Source of the DNA: Actinomycetota bacterium
Lineage (GTDB): Bacteria; Actinomycetota; Actinomycetes; S36-B12
NCBI GenBank assembly: GCA_002737125.1
Contig: NSHP01000005.1
Coordinates: 1-32,392 of the forward strand
Reading direction: 5' to 3'
DNA length: 32,392 nucleotides
Below, in pieces: positions 23,731 to 31,946 of this stretch (its first letter is position 1; each line of letters starts with the position of its first letter). The position numbers and the translations under genes were made by a program. A model generated the notes under the pieces. It was not told the origin of the DNA. It searched no databases and worked only from the letters and a program-made list of their open reading frames with translations.

Positions 23731-25023
23731 TCAGGCTCCCGATTTGAACTGCTGCCAAATTGCCTGGTATTCGGCTTCGACCGCCACCGGGAGCTCCAAC
23801 AGCGGGTAGCCCACCTGGAACCATTCTGGCTTGACGATAGCTCCGGCGAGGTTCGCTGGGAGATAGCCGTCAGCCACCATGGACTCAGGGGTCAATGAAC
23901 GCAGCGGCGGTTGGTACCCCACGAAGCTGAGGTTCTTGATTGATACTTCACTCTTCAGCATGTAGTTGAGGAAGTGGTGAGCCATGACCGGGTTCTCACC
24001 GCCCTTGAGCACGCACAGGAAGTCATTGCCGACTACCCCTTGACCCGTCGGCGGACTCCAGTAGCGCAGCAATGCGGGATCGACACCTTCGGGTAGGTAG
24101 TACTGGCCGGTAATCATGTCACCAGACCAGCATTGCGCCAGCGACATCGTGCCCTCGGGGATATCTGTGTAGCCGGTGATTGTGACTCGCGGTCGGCTGA
24201 CCGAAAGCATCTCCAGCATCGAATCACGTGTTTGTCCCAGGACCGCAGGGTCAGCGCTGTTTACGTCGGTACCGCCATTGCGTAGAATAGTCATGGCAAT
24301 AACTTCACGGTCATCGTCAAGAACGGCTATTGCGCCGGCATACTTGGCGTCCCAGAACACGTCATACGGGTTAGACCTAGCGCTGATGTCTTCGGGGATG
24401 AGGTCGTGCCGCCAGCCGATGCCGGTGGTGTAGATCGTGTAGGGCACCGTGTATTGCCAGCCCTGGTCGTAGAACGGGTTCTGGAACTCCTCCCACACAT
24501 CATTGATGTTCGGGATGTAGTCGTGGTTTAGTGGTCGAATGAGATCACCGTAAACCAATTTGCCCATGTAGTTATAGGTGAGGAACCCAACGTCAAATGG
24601 GACGCTGCCGGAGCGAATCTTGGTCAGGGCCTCGGGCAGGTCATTAAAGGTCGATAGTTCGACCTTGACGTTGTAATCGGCGTACTCCTTTTGGAAGTCC
24701 TTGAGTACACGTTTGTAGACGTAGTCGGGGTAGTTATAGACACGAAGGGTGGCATTCATCTCCGGTTCAAGCCCGGACGCAATGGGTTCATTGCCTGGGT
24801 TGATCGGCCACTTCACCGGATTCTGCGGTGAGGCTATTGGGATTTCGGTCAATGGCGGCAAGGAAGCCGCCGCCGAGCCCCCGGCGGTCGAAGCTGCGGG
24901 CGCGGGGGCACCGAGGGGCTGTGCGCGGGCGCACGAACTTAAAACCCAGGCGCCAGGCACCCCCAAGGCGGAGGCTTGGAGTAGGCGTCGCCTAGAGATC
25001 GAGGGGCGGGGACGATCAGCCAT
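23731..25023 (-). CDS. Polyamine-type ABC transporter substrate-binding lipoprotein with Tat signal
   Basis: This is a 430-residue extracellular binding protein of the PotD/PotF type (SBP_bac_8-like). The ATG at 25023 has AAGGAG 6 nt upstream and opens a twin-arginine signal (SRRRLLQASALG) ending in the lipobox LSSC, with Cys31 as the lipid-anchored residue. The mature part begins with an Ala/Pro/Ser-rich linker, then the fold (LRVYNYPDYVYKRVLKDF...), with TVPYTIYTTGIGWRHD as the central hinge region. Export through Tat implies that it is folded before transport. The bound solute is probably a cationic or methylated amine, given the demethylase gene in the same operon. Confidence 0.92.
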   Translation of the reverse strand: MADRPRPSISRRRLLQASALGVPGAWVLSSCARAQPLGAPAPAASTAGGSAAASLPPLTEIPIASPQNPVKWPINPGNEPIASGLEPEMNATLRVYNYPDYVYKRVLKDFQKEYADYNVKVELSTFNDLPEALTKIRSGSVPFDVGFLTYNYMGKLVYGDLIRPLNHDYIPNINDVWEEFQNPFYDQGWQYTVPYTIYTTGIGWRHDLIPEDISARSNPYDVFWDAKYAGAIAVLDDDREVIAMTILRNGGTDVNSADPAVLGQTRDSMLEMLSVSRPRVTITGYTDIPEGTMSLAQCWSGDMITGQYYLPEGVDPALLRYWSPPTGQGVVGNDFLCVLKGGENPVMAHHFLNYMLKSEVSIKNLSFVGYQPPLRSLTPESMVADGYLPANLAGAIVKPEWFQVGYPLLELPVAVEAEYQAIWQQFKSGA

Positions 25024-25173
25024 CTGTACTCCTTGGGTAGGGCCGGTCGAGTGTTTGATGCCTACCTTGACCGATGGTTTAGGTTCTGGCAAGAGATTTA
25101 GCATAACTGCCGCACAAAGGACTATCTGCCACCAAGATTAGCACCGGGCACTACTGCGAATGAGGGAGTTTCG

Positions 25174-26265
25174 TTGACTGATGGCAGCGTGAATGTGCGG
25201 CAGCTAGCCAAAAGCTACGGCGAGGTCGAGGCGGTGCGCGGGATCGACCTCGATATCGCCGGTGGGGAGTTTTTCAGCCTCCTCGGGCCATCTGGTTGCG
25301 GCAAGACCACCACCTTGAGGATGATCGCGGGCTTCGAGACGCCAACTAGCGGAGAGATTCGCATTGACGGTGTTGATGTCGTTCAAACAGCAGCGCACGA
25401 GCGCCCGGTAAACACCGTCTTCCAAAACTATGCCCTATTCCCCTTTTTGTCCGTCGCGGACAACGTGGCCTTCGGGCTGCGCTATCAGCAGGTAGATAAA
25501 GCCGGAGTCAAGCGCAAGGTGGCAGAGGCCCTTGAAATGGTTCGCATGGGCAAATATGCCAAGCGCAAGCCGGGTCAACTCTCCGGTGGGCAACAGCAGC
25601 GAGTGGCACTGGCCCGTGCCATCGTGCTCGGCCCCAAAGTGCTTTTGCTCGATGAGCCACTTGGTGCGCTAGATGCCAAGCTCCGCAAAACTTTGCAAGT
25701 CGAACTTAAGTCCCTGCAGCAGTCGGTAGGTATTACGTTCGTTTACGTCACCCATGATCAAGAGGAAGCACTCACCATGAGTGATCGGATGGCGGTAATG
25801 GCGGCCGGCAAGGTTGAGCAGATCGGCTCACCTGCTGATGTGTACGAAAATCCAGAAACCGCATATGTCGCGGACTTCCTCGGCAGCGCGAATGTTGTCA
25901 CTGTGGAGGTAATTGGGGCCGGCGCACCCGGCCGCACGGCATTTAGCCTGGGCTCGGTAACACTTGAAGCCGTCGGGCCAACCATGGCACCGGGCCCAGG
26001 AACTTTGGTCATTAGGCCTGAACGTATTTACCTAGATCCAACCGCTGATGACGCCGTGGCTATCTCGGCAACTGTCGAACGCACGGTGTACCTCGGCGCG
26101 ATGTCAGATATAATAGTGCGCTTGGACTCAGGGCAAGAGTTGGTGGTTCGTAGGCCGAGTGAATTGTCTGGCAACCATCACCGTGGTGAAAAAGTCATGG
26201 TGCACCTGCGCCCCAATGCAATGCGCTTGGTGCCAGCTGGCTCACTAGCCGCGGCCGCTGATTAG
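25174..26265 (+). CDS. Polyamine-type ABC transporter ATP-binding protein (PotA-like)
   Basis: This is a 363-residue ATPase with Walker A (GPSGCGKTTT), the Q-loop region (VFQNYALFPF), LSGGQQQRVALARA, Walker B (LLLDEPLGALD), VTHDQEEAL and a C-terminal TOBE domain (LVIRPERIYL onward). It starts with TTG at 25174, with GAGGGAG 6 nt upstream. It is transcribed away from the binding protein and permeases it serves, sharing a 150-nt promoter region with them. Its stop codon overlaps, on the other strand, the stop of the cupin gene by 3 nt. Confidence 0.93.
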   Translation: MTDGSVNVRQLAKSYGEVEAVRGIDLDIAGGEFFSLLGPSGCGKTTTLRMIAGFETPTSGEIRIDGVDVVQTAAHERPVNTVFQNYALFPFLSVADNVAFGLRYQQVDKAGVKRKVAEALEMVRMGKYAKRKPGQLSGGQQQRVALARAIVLGPKVLLLDEPLGALDAKLRKTLQVELKSLQQSVGITFVYVTHDQEEALTMSDRMAVMAAGKVEQIGSPADVYENPETAYVADFLGSANVVTVEVIGAGAPGRTAFSLGSVTLEAVGPTMAPGPGTLVIRPERIYLDPTADDAVAISATVERTVYLGAMSDIIVRLDSGQELVVRRPSELSGNHHRGEKVMVHLRPNAMRLVPAGSLAAAAD

Positions 26266-26606
26266 AAAAGCACGTACAGCTTGCGAAGAGTCTCGTGAAT
26301 ATCCCAGGTGCCTTTCCAGCCAACCGGTACCAGAAAAGTCACACCTGGCCCGGCAAAGAATGAGTCACCGTCATCTGGGGTCACGGTCATGCTGCCGGAT
26401 AGAATATGGACAAATTCGTTTTGCTCCAGGCTCCAATAGGACGGGCCTGCGGTGCACTCCCAGATGCCGGCCTCGGAGCTATTTTCGCCCGACCACATCG
26501 TGTATCCGGAAGTTTGCATCGGCGCACCCGTGGCCTCTGCCAGTGGCCCCCAGTCTTCAAGCTCCGATACCTCGTTAGCTGCTTGAATAAACGGGGCGGT
26601 AATCAA
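26262..26606 (-). CDS. Small cupin-domain protein (cupin_3 / ureidoglycine aminohydrolase-like)
   Basis: This 114-residue single cupin has a tryptophan-rich core: SGYTMWSGENSSEAGIWECTAGP, then EFVHILSGSMTVTPDDGDSFFAGPG and VPVGWKGTWDIHETLRKLYV. These are the two cupin motifs of the DUF861/cupin_3 family, which often accompanies amine and ureide catabolism genes. It starts with TTG at 26606, overlapping the stop of the Rieske gene by 3 nt (TTGA), so it is co-translated with it. It may be a metal-dependent isomerase or hydrolase, or a sensor; the sequence does not say which. Confidence 0.85.
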   Translation of the reverse strand: MITAPFIQAANEVSELEDWGPLAEATGAPMQTSGYTMWSGENSSEAGIWECTAGPSYWSLEQNEFVHILSGSMTVTPDDGDSFFAGPGVTFLVPVGWKGTWDIHETLRKLYVLF

Positions 26607-27886
26607 TGGTCCACCTTTTCGGTTTGAGCCGCGCTCGGTGCAGCGGCATTTAAGGGCGATAGTGGCTGCCCGAGGTAGCCGCGGGCAACCATAGTGACAA
26701 ATTGATAGATGGCGTCCTCAGCGGGGGAAAGAGGACCGGATTTCGCAAACCCAGATTCCAGCCCACGTTGTACCGATTCGCAGGCACTCCAATCTTCACG
26801 ATTTGTGATATCCCAGAAGTCAACAGCATAAGCGGGGTCAAATGTTGGCGATGCGATTGCTTCAGGGGGGAAAGCCCATGAGCATTCAACCCAGGTGCGA
26901 CCAGGCGACAACGGGATGGCTCGGTGCGTCATTAGGTAATCTGGGTGCAGGCTTATCAATAAGTTCGGGAAAACCCCGATGTAGTCGATTCGCCTAAGTT
27001 CAGTAGGTGACAGGTTTGGTATCGGAACTCCATCGCTGTGGCCATCAAGTGACATCGTTGTCGCGTGCTCGCGAAGGTCTTGCCAGCCACCCACCCACGA
27101 GCCAAGTGTTGGGGCCCAGTTCTCTCCGCTTTCAGGCGGGCTTACCTGGCAAAGTTCAGGGTGAATTGAGGTGCAGTGATAGCACTCTTGGTAGTTCTCG
27201 TTGATGATTTTCCAATTGGCTTCAATGACGTACTCATGGGTCGCCATCACGACTAGCCGCTCAGGCTGGTAAGGGCCTATTCGCTCACTTAAACCGGATA
27301 GATGCATTTCGAGGGGACCTGAAGCACCTGAGGGGTCTAGAAATATCCAGCCGTGCCACTCCTGCACTGGAAGTGCCGTGAGTGGGAATTCGGATACATC
27401 GAAATTCGATTCACCTTGGTAACCGGCTGCGTTGAAAAGATCTCCATCCAACCGATATGACCACGAATGGTAGGGGCAGGTAATTGCTCGTGCGGTAGTT
27501 GAACCTCCGCAGGGGAGAATTTCGTGTCCGCGGTGTCGGCAAACATTGGCAAACGCACGCAACACCAGATCCTCGCCGCGCACCAGCAACATTGTGGTAT
27601 CACCGACCTTGTCGGCACGTTGCATGCCAGCAGCTGCTATGTCTGCGCTACGCCCGATGCATTGCCATCCAGCAAAGAAGTTGGCACTCTCCCAAGCGAA
27701 AACCTCATCTGAGGTGTAAGCCTCCGGTGGGAGCATTCGACTTTGACCAAATGGCGCTAGTGACCTAGCTAAGGCAAAAGGGTCAAGTGGAGCAGGGGTT
27801 TTCGGGTTGGCCATTTGGAAAGCATAGGCAATGCGGGAATTGGCGTCCAGTTGGCGGGTCAAGTTACTGGGTGCAAATGATGGCAT
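26603..27886 (-). CDS. Rieske non-heme iron oxygenase alpha subunit (quaternary-amine type, GbcA/CntA/choline-monooxygenase-like)
   Basis: This is a 427-residue oxygenase. The Rieske [2Fe-2S] ligands are Cys116-x-His118 and Cys137-x2-His140 (VCRHRGHE and CPYHSWSY). The catalytic domain has NENYQECYHCTSIHPEL, giving His237 and His242, with Asp365 as a likely third iron ligand. Glu234 occupies the bridging position that is Asp in classic ring-hydroxylating dioxygenases; a Glu there is known for quaternary-amine oxygenases such as carnitine oxygenase CntA. By family it would remove a methyl or larger group from a quaternary amine, releasing formaldehyde or trimethylamine. No reductase partner is in the window. 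The ATG at 27886 overlaps the end of the preceding gene by 23 nt; an ATG at 27814 is an alternative. Confidence 0.88.
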   Translation of the reverse strand: MPSFAPSNLTRQLDANSRIAYAFQMANPKTPAPLDPFALARSLAPFGQSRMLPPEAYTSDEVFAWESANFFAGWQCIGRSADIAAAGMQRADKVGDTTMLLVRGEDLVLRAFANVCRHRGHEILPCGGSTTARAITCPYHSWSYRLDGDLFNAAGYQGESNFDVSEFPLTALPVQEWHGWIFLDPSGASGPLEMHLSGLSERIGPYQPERLVVMATHEYVIEANWKIINENYQECYHCTSIHPELCQVSPPESGENWAPTLGSWVGGWQDLREHATTMSLDGHSDGVPIPNLSPTELRRIDYIGVFPNLLISLHPDYLMTHRAIPLSPGRTWVECSWAFPPEAIASPTFDPAYAVDFWDITNREDWSACESVQRGLESGFAKSGPLSPAEDAIYQFVTMVARGYLGQPLSPLNAAAPSAAQTEKVDH

Positions 27887-29885
27887 CTACCGCAATTGCG
27901 GTTGAGCCATCAACTATTACGGGATTGAGTTCAATCATGGTCCAATGCTCATCCATGAGTAGATTTCCGGCCCTGACTACGAGTTGGGCCAATTCGTGGA
28001 TTGCATAAACTTGTTGGCCGCGGCCGCCGGTGAGAAGTTCGGCACCTCGAAGGCGGCCGATTTCCCGAACTACCCGATTGCTATCGGTGGGTAACGGGAT
28101 AACAGCTACATCGTTCATAATCTCGGCCCAGATACCTCCTATCCCGACGACAACGCAGGGCACGATGCCCATGCTATGGGCGGCAACGAAAACCTCTACG
28201 CCAGTTTCGACCATAGCTTCTACCAGTAATTCAGGATTCGCTGGCAGTACCGGTATGCGCAGCAGTTGCGCGCTTGCGTCCCGAACTTCATTAGCGGTAG
28301 CCAGGTTAAGGGCCAGGGCGCCGATTTCACTTTTGTGTATGAGCCCTGGCGCGCTCACCTTTATGGCAACCGGAAAACCAATTTCGGCCGCCGCCGAAAC
28401 CGCAGCGTCACTGTTAGCCACCACCTGTGATTTTGGCACGAAGATGCCTACGGCGCGCAAGAACTCCTTTGCAGTGTGCTCGGCCAAGTATTGACTACCT
28501 AGATTGATAGGTGCGCGGCTGGCGCACTCAGCGATTTGCAGCAAACGGGATGGATCAGGGGCCGGCTGTTGCAGTGCGGCCACCGCTTTCAGCGCAGATA
28601 CGAGGCCACCGACCGCATCATCTGGTTCTTGTCCGGGCATCGAACTGACCAGCATTGTCGAAAGCTGTGCCCGCCCGCCGCCGGCAATCCCGCCGGCCCG
28701 GGTGGCATCCCATTCGGCGCGTGGGCCGGCGGGCAGCCCAGGTGGCAGGTCCTGCACATAAAGCAGATGGCCAACCCCCGGGTCGAGGGCCACCGTCTCA
28801 CAAATTGCGGCAACGGCCTCGGTGTCGGCCCAGACCAAATTAGTGTGGTCGAGGGGATTGGTTGCGGTCGCGGTTTTGGGCAGTAGGCCGGCAAGTGCCT
28901 GCAGCGTCGGGGCCCCAAAGTCGGCAAGTATCGCCCGGGCGTCATCAGCGAGGTCCGCCGCGAGGGTGGCATCGCCACCTGAGCAGGTGATGACCGCCGC
29001 GCCGCGTGCATCGCGGTGACCAATCGCCAAGGCGCGTGCTGTCTCGATCAGTGCGACTGGCTCGTGAACAAGGATTCCTCCGGCCTCTTGAATGAGTGCC
29101 TCGAAAACCTTTTGGTCGCCGGCAACCGCCGCTGTGTGTGCTGCGCCAGCTGCTCGGCCGCGCGAACTTCGGCCGGCCTTTAGGAAAACCACTCGTACGT
29201 CATTTTGTGCACACTTGGCCAGTGCCCTAGCGAGCCTGGCCCCGTCGCCATCACCTTCAAGGTAGGCACCTATTACTCGGACACCGTCGGTGGTGGCAAG
29301 TGAATCGATCAACATTGCGGAGTCGACCACGGCGGAGTTGCCGACGGAAAAGATGGAGTGCAGGCCGAGGCCTTGCCGATGGGCGAGCAAAACGACACCG
29401 ATATTTCCGCTCTGCGTTATCAAGGCAATTGGTCCTGCGTCAGTTGGTAGGAGGGCGGCATCCCCCCACAGCGCTGCTCTGGCTGGCACGGATACCAGGC
29501 CGTTGCCGTTGGGCCCGATGACCGGTAGTTCACCGGCCGCCGAGATCAAGTCGGCTTGGGCTAGGTCATTGCCGATCTCAGCGAAGCCGGCGGCAAAAAC
29601 CACAGCGCCGCCGCAGCCCAGTTCGCGCGACTGCAAGAGGTACCCCGGCACCGATTCGGCTGGCGTCGCGATCACCACGGCATCTACCGACTCGCTTAGG
29701 TCCTGAAGGCTAGGTACGCAGCGAAAACTAAGTACCTCTTTCCGAGTTGGGTGCACACCGATAACAGTTCCCGCATACCCATTTCTAATCAGGTTAAGCA
29801 AGGTGGTGTGTGCATAGGAGCCGGGGCGTTCGGTTGCCCCAATCACGGCAATAGAGCGTGGCCTGATGAGCCGCGAAATATCCAT
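27864..29885 (-). CDS. NDP-forming acyl-CoA synthetase (ATP-grasp acetate-CoA ligase family), single-chain
   Basis: This is a 673-residue fusion of the alpha and beta parts. It has a CoA-binding domain (SIAVIGATERPGSYAH at 11-26), a succinyl-CoA-ligase-like domain with GPNGNGL (124-130, usually GPNCLGL) and TQSGNIG, the phospho-histidine His250 in AHTAAVAG, and a C-terminal ATP-grasp_5 domain (about 465-673, with FPVAIKVSAPGLIHKSEIGAL). It activates a carboxylate to its CoA ester with ATP, releasing ADP and phosphate. It lies 17 nt after the acyl-CoA dehydrogenase gene and just before the Rieske oxygenase. Together they suggest activation and dehydrogenation of a carboxylated amine side chain. 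The family also contains the ATP-dependent DMSP lyase DddX, so a DMSP-type substrate cannot be excluded. Confidence 0.9.
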   Translation of the reverse strand: MDISRLIRPRSIAVIGATERPGSYAHTTLLNLIRNGYAGTVIGVHPTRKEVLSFRCVPSLQDLSESVDAVVIATPAESVPGYLLQSRELGCGGAVVFAAGFAEIGNDLAQADLISAAGELPVIGPNGNGLVSVPARAALWGDAALLPTDAGPIALITQSGNIGVVLLAHRQGLGLHSIFSVGNSAVVDSAMLIDSLATTDGVRVIGAYLEGDGDGARLARALAKCAQNDVRVVFLKAGRSSRGRAAGAAHTAAVAGDQKVFEALIQEAGGILVHEPVALIETARALAIGHRDARGAAVITCSGGDATLAADLADDARAILADFGAPTLQALAGLLPKTATATNPLDHTNLVWADTEAVAAICETVALDPGVGHLLYVQDLPPGLPAGPRAEWDATRAGGIAGGGRAQLSTMLVSSMPGQEPDDAVGGLVSALKAVAALQQPAPDPSRLLQIAECASRAPINLGSQYLAEHTAKEFLRAVGIFVPKSQVVANSDAAVSAAAEIGFPVAIKVSAPGLIHKSEIGALALNLATANEVRDASAQLLRIPVLPANPELLVEAMVETGVEVFVAAHSMGIVPCVVVGIGGIWAEIMNDVAVIPLPTDSNRVVREIGRLRGAELLTGGRGQQVYAIHELAQLVVRAGNLLMDEHWTMIELNPVIVDGSTAIAVDAIICTQ

Positions 29886-29902
29886 GTTGGAGATAGATCC
29901 GC

Positions 29903-31087
29903 TCAGGTGAGCATTGACTTGACGCCGCGACGTTCTAGTGATCGGGCCACCACGAGACGCTGGATCTCCGAGGTTCCCTCCCAGATTCGATCGACTCTAA
30001 GTTCTCGCCAGAATCTCTCGGCCGCCGTGGTGCGCATGTATCCGCGACCCCCGAAGATCTGCACTGCTCGGTCGGCGCACCGTCCGGCCGCTTCCGAGCA
30101 AAAAAGTTTCGCCATTGACGCTTTGCCATGCACCAGTTTGGGGTCGGCGCCCGCATCAGATAGTCGGGCGACTTCCAACCCGAGGAGGCGCCCGGCTGCA
30201 GCGTCAGCCGCGCTGTCGGCCAGCGGGAAGCTCACCCCTTGGTGATCGATGAGCCTGGCACCGCCTTGTTCGCGGTGTGCGGCCCAGTCAACTGACTCTT
30301 CGATCAGTCGCTGCATTGCGCCAACACAGCGTGCGGCAATCCCTAGTCTTTCCTCGGTGAACCAAATGCGCTGCAAATCCTCGCCATTACCGAGGCCGCC
30401 GAGGATGTCAGCATCGGTGAGTTCAACATCGGTGAATCTCATGGTCGGATGCCCATGTGGGTAGTTGTGGGTGAAAGGGACATCAGCAATGATCTCAACA
30501 CCGGGTGCGTCGGCCGGAACCGCGAAAAGGGTAGGAAGCAACTGACCGCCATCATCTGCCAGCGCCATCACCACTATTACTTTGGCGACGGAACCAAACG
30601 TCACGAACCACTTCTCGCCATTTAGTAACCACCTGCCGGTGCCTGTCCTGACCGCAGTTGTCGTGATTCCCGAAGGGTCACTGCCAGCATCAACCTCTGT
30701 TACCGCATAGGCATCGTGTAGTTCACCGCGAAGTGCCGGCTTTAGCCAACGTTCGATCTGCTCGGGTGTGCCGGCTTTCCAGACGTTGTATGCGTTTGGG
30801 ATATACCAAGAGACCCCGTTAGTCGAGCGCCCAAGTTGCTCTTCGACAAGAAACCACTCGGTGCTCGTCCAGCTATTGCCACCGTGCTCCTGCAAGTGCA
30901 GCCCACCATGTAAACCATGCTCTAGTGCCCGCCGGGCTATGTCACGCTGCGTTGCTGCGGGCAACGGGCCGCCGGCCAGCTCCGCCGTAACTTCGTGCGG
31001 GATCAACACCTCGTCGACGAAAGCCGCCGCGCGCTCACTTAACTCAGCAAGGTGCCTTGGGTCACTCGGGTCGGGGGCAGTAGACAT
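29903..31087 (-). CDS. Acyl-CoA dehydrogenase
   Basis: This is a 394-residue flavoenzyme of the acyl-CoA dehydrogenase family: an N-terminal helical domain (about 1-120), a middle beta domain with AYAVTEVDAGSDPSG (126-140) and GEKWFVTFG, and a C-terminal helical domain with AVQIFGGRGYMR and RIWEGTSEIQ, in which Glu370 is the catalytic base position of medium/short-chain members. It introduces an alpha-beta double bond in a CoA thioester. The start is the ATG at 31087, with AGGAG upstream at a long spacing. It is the first gene of the minus-strand operon with the CoA synthetase, Rieske oxygenase and cupin, under a TetR-type operator. A gamma-butyrobetainyl-CoA-like substrate is a reasonable guess. 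Confidence 0.93.
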   Translation of the reverse strand: MSTAPDPSDPRHLAELSERAAAFVDEVLIPHEVTAELAGGPLPAATQRDIARRALEHGLHGGLHLQEHGGNSWTSTEWFLVEEQLGRSTNGVSWYIPNAYNVWKAGTPEQIERWLKPALRGELHDAYAVTEVDAGSDPSGITTTAVRTGTGRWLLNGEKWFVTFGSVAKVIVVMALADDGGQLLPTLFAVPADAPGVEIIADVPFTHNYPHGHPTMRFTDVELTDADILGGLGNGEDLQRIWFTEERLGIAARCVGAMQRLIEESVDWAAHREQGGARLIDHQGVSFPLADSAADAAAGRLLGLEVARLSDAGADPKLVHGKASMAKLFCSEAAGRCADRAVQIFGGRGYMRTTAAERFWRELRVDRIWEGTSEIQRLVVARSLERRGVKSMLT

Positions 31088-31126
31088 CTGGTTGGCTCTC
31101 CTACACTGGTGCGCAGTTTCGACAGC

Positions 31127-31156
31127 AGCCTAACCTGAATGACCGTTCAATATCCT
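31127..31156. promoter_or_regulatory. TetR-type operator with divergent -10 boxes
   Basis: The operator CTGAATGACCGTTCAA (31135-31150) matches the perfect palindrome found before the aminotransferase gene (CTGAACG-N2-CGTTCAG) at 14 of 16 positions. A -10 candidate lies on each side: TAGGCT on the minus strand (31132-31127, acyl-CoA dehydrogenase operon) and TATCCT on the plus strand (31151-31156, TetR gene). The placement suggests that one repressor controls both directions. The -35 boxes are not obvious. Confidence 0.6.
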
Positions 31157-31205
31157 CACCGGTTGAAATTCTTCGAGTCGAACCCAAGTTTTGAGAAGGA
31201 GTTAG

Positions 31206-31856
31206 ATGGCAAAAACGGCCTTGGCGGCGAAAGCGCCTGAGGAGCGGCGCGAGCGAATCCTGCGAGCCACCATCGCCGTCGTGCGTGAGCGTGGGTTCGC
31301 GGGGACAAGGGTCACCGACATTGCCGCCGCGGCCGAAACTTCACAGGGCCTGATTCTTTATCATTTCGGTTCCCTGGCCGGCGCCTTCGCGGCCAGCTTG
31401 ACCTTGCTCGAGGACGAGTTCTATGAGGAATTGGCGCGCAACCTCAGCGAGGTGGTTGGCCCGGTACCGCGCCTTCGCCATATCGCTGAACTCGGCGCCG
31501 GATACGGTCCAGCCGTAGGTGATTGGCGGCTCTGGCTGGAATTGTGGGTGCGGGCTATTCGCGATGATGATGCCCGCGCCGCTAGGGAGTCCTTGGATAC
31601 CCGGTGGCGGGGTGCTTTGCGCCAAGTAGTGGACGAAGGATTGGCCGCCGGGGTGTTTGAAGCTAGCGATCCGAAAGCTTCGGTATTGCGATTGGCCGCC
31701 TTGATGGATGGCCTTGCTATCCAGTTGGCCTTGGCTGAGCCGGGCATGACAACCGGCAAATTCACTGAACTGTGGTGGCAATCTGCGGTCTTGGAACTTG
31801 GGATTTCCCCGGTAAGTGCGGTAACCGGTTCCAAGGGAGGCCAGAAGAAAAACTAA
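31206..31856 (+). CDS. TetR-family regulator of the CoA-ligase/Rieske operon and aminotransferase
   Basis: This is a 216-residue protein with an N-terminal helix-turn-helix (TRVTDIAAAAETSQGLILYHF, about 37-57) and a BetI_C/TetR_C_6-like helical domain (WRLWLELWVRAI near 108). The ATG at 31206 has AAGGAG 4 nt upstream. It is divergent from the acyl-CoA dehydrogenase operon and followed by the aminotransferase gene. Related operator sequences occur before it and before the aminotransferase, so it most likely represses both units and itself. A long antisense open frame over this gene shows no domain and is rejected. Confidence 0.92.
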   Translation: MAKTALAAKAPEERRERILRATIAVVRERGFAGTRVTDIAAAAETSQGLILYHFGSLAGAFAASLTLLEDEFYEELARNLSEVVGPVPRLRHIAELGAGYGPAVGDWRLWLELWVRAIRDDDARAARESLDTRWRGALRQVVDEGLAAGVFEASDPKASVLRLAALMDGLAIQLALAEPGMTTGKFTELWWQSAVLELGISPVSAVTGSKGGQKKN

Positions 31857-31873
31857 ACGCGCACCCGAGGCAC

Positions 31874-31928
31874 TTGCTGAATGGTCAGTCAGGATGCTAT
31901 CCTGCGGTTTTGCTGAACGACCGTTCAG
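31874..31928 (+). promoter_or_regulatory. Aminotransferase promoter with two TetR operator copies
   Basis: TTGCTG (31874-31879), an 18-nt spacer and TATCCT (31898-31903) form a good promoter. A degenerate operator, CTGAATGGTCAGTCAG (31877-31892), lies between the two boxes. A perfect one, CTGAACG-AC-CGTTCAG (31913-31928), lies just after the expected start point. Both resemble the site in front of the TetR gene, so repressor binding should block transcription of the aminotransferase. Confidence 0.65.
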
Positions 31929-31946
31929 GATAAAAGGGTGTGGGAG

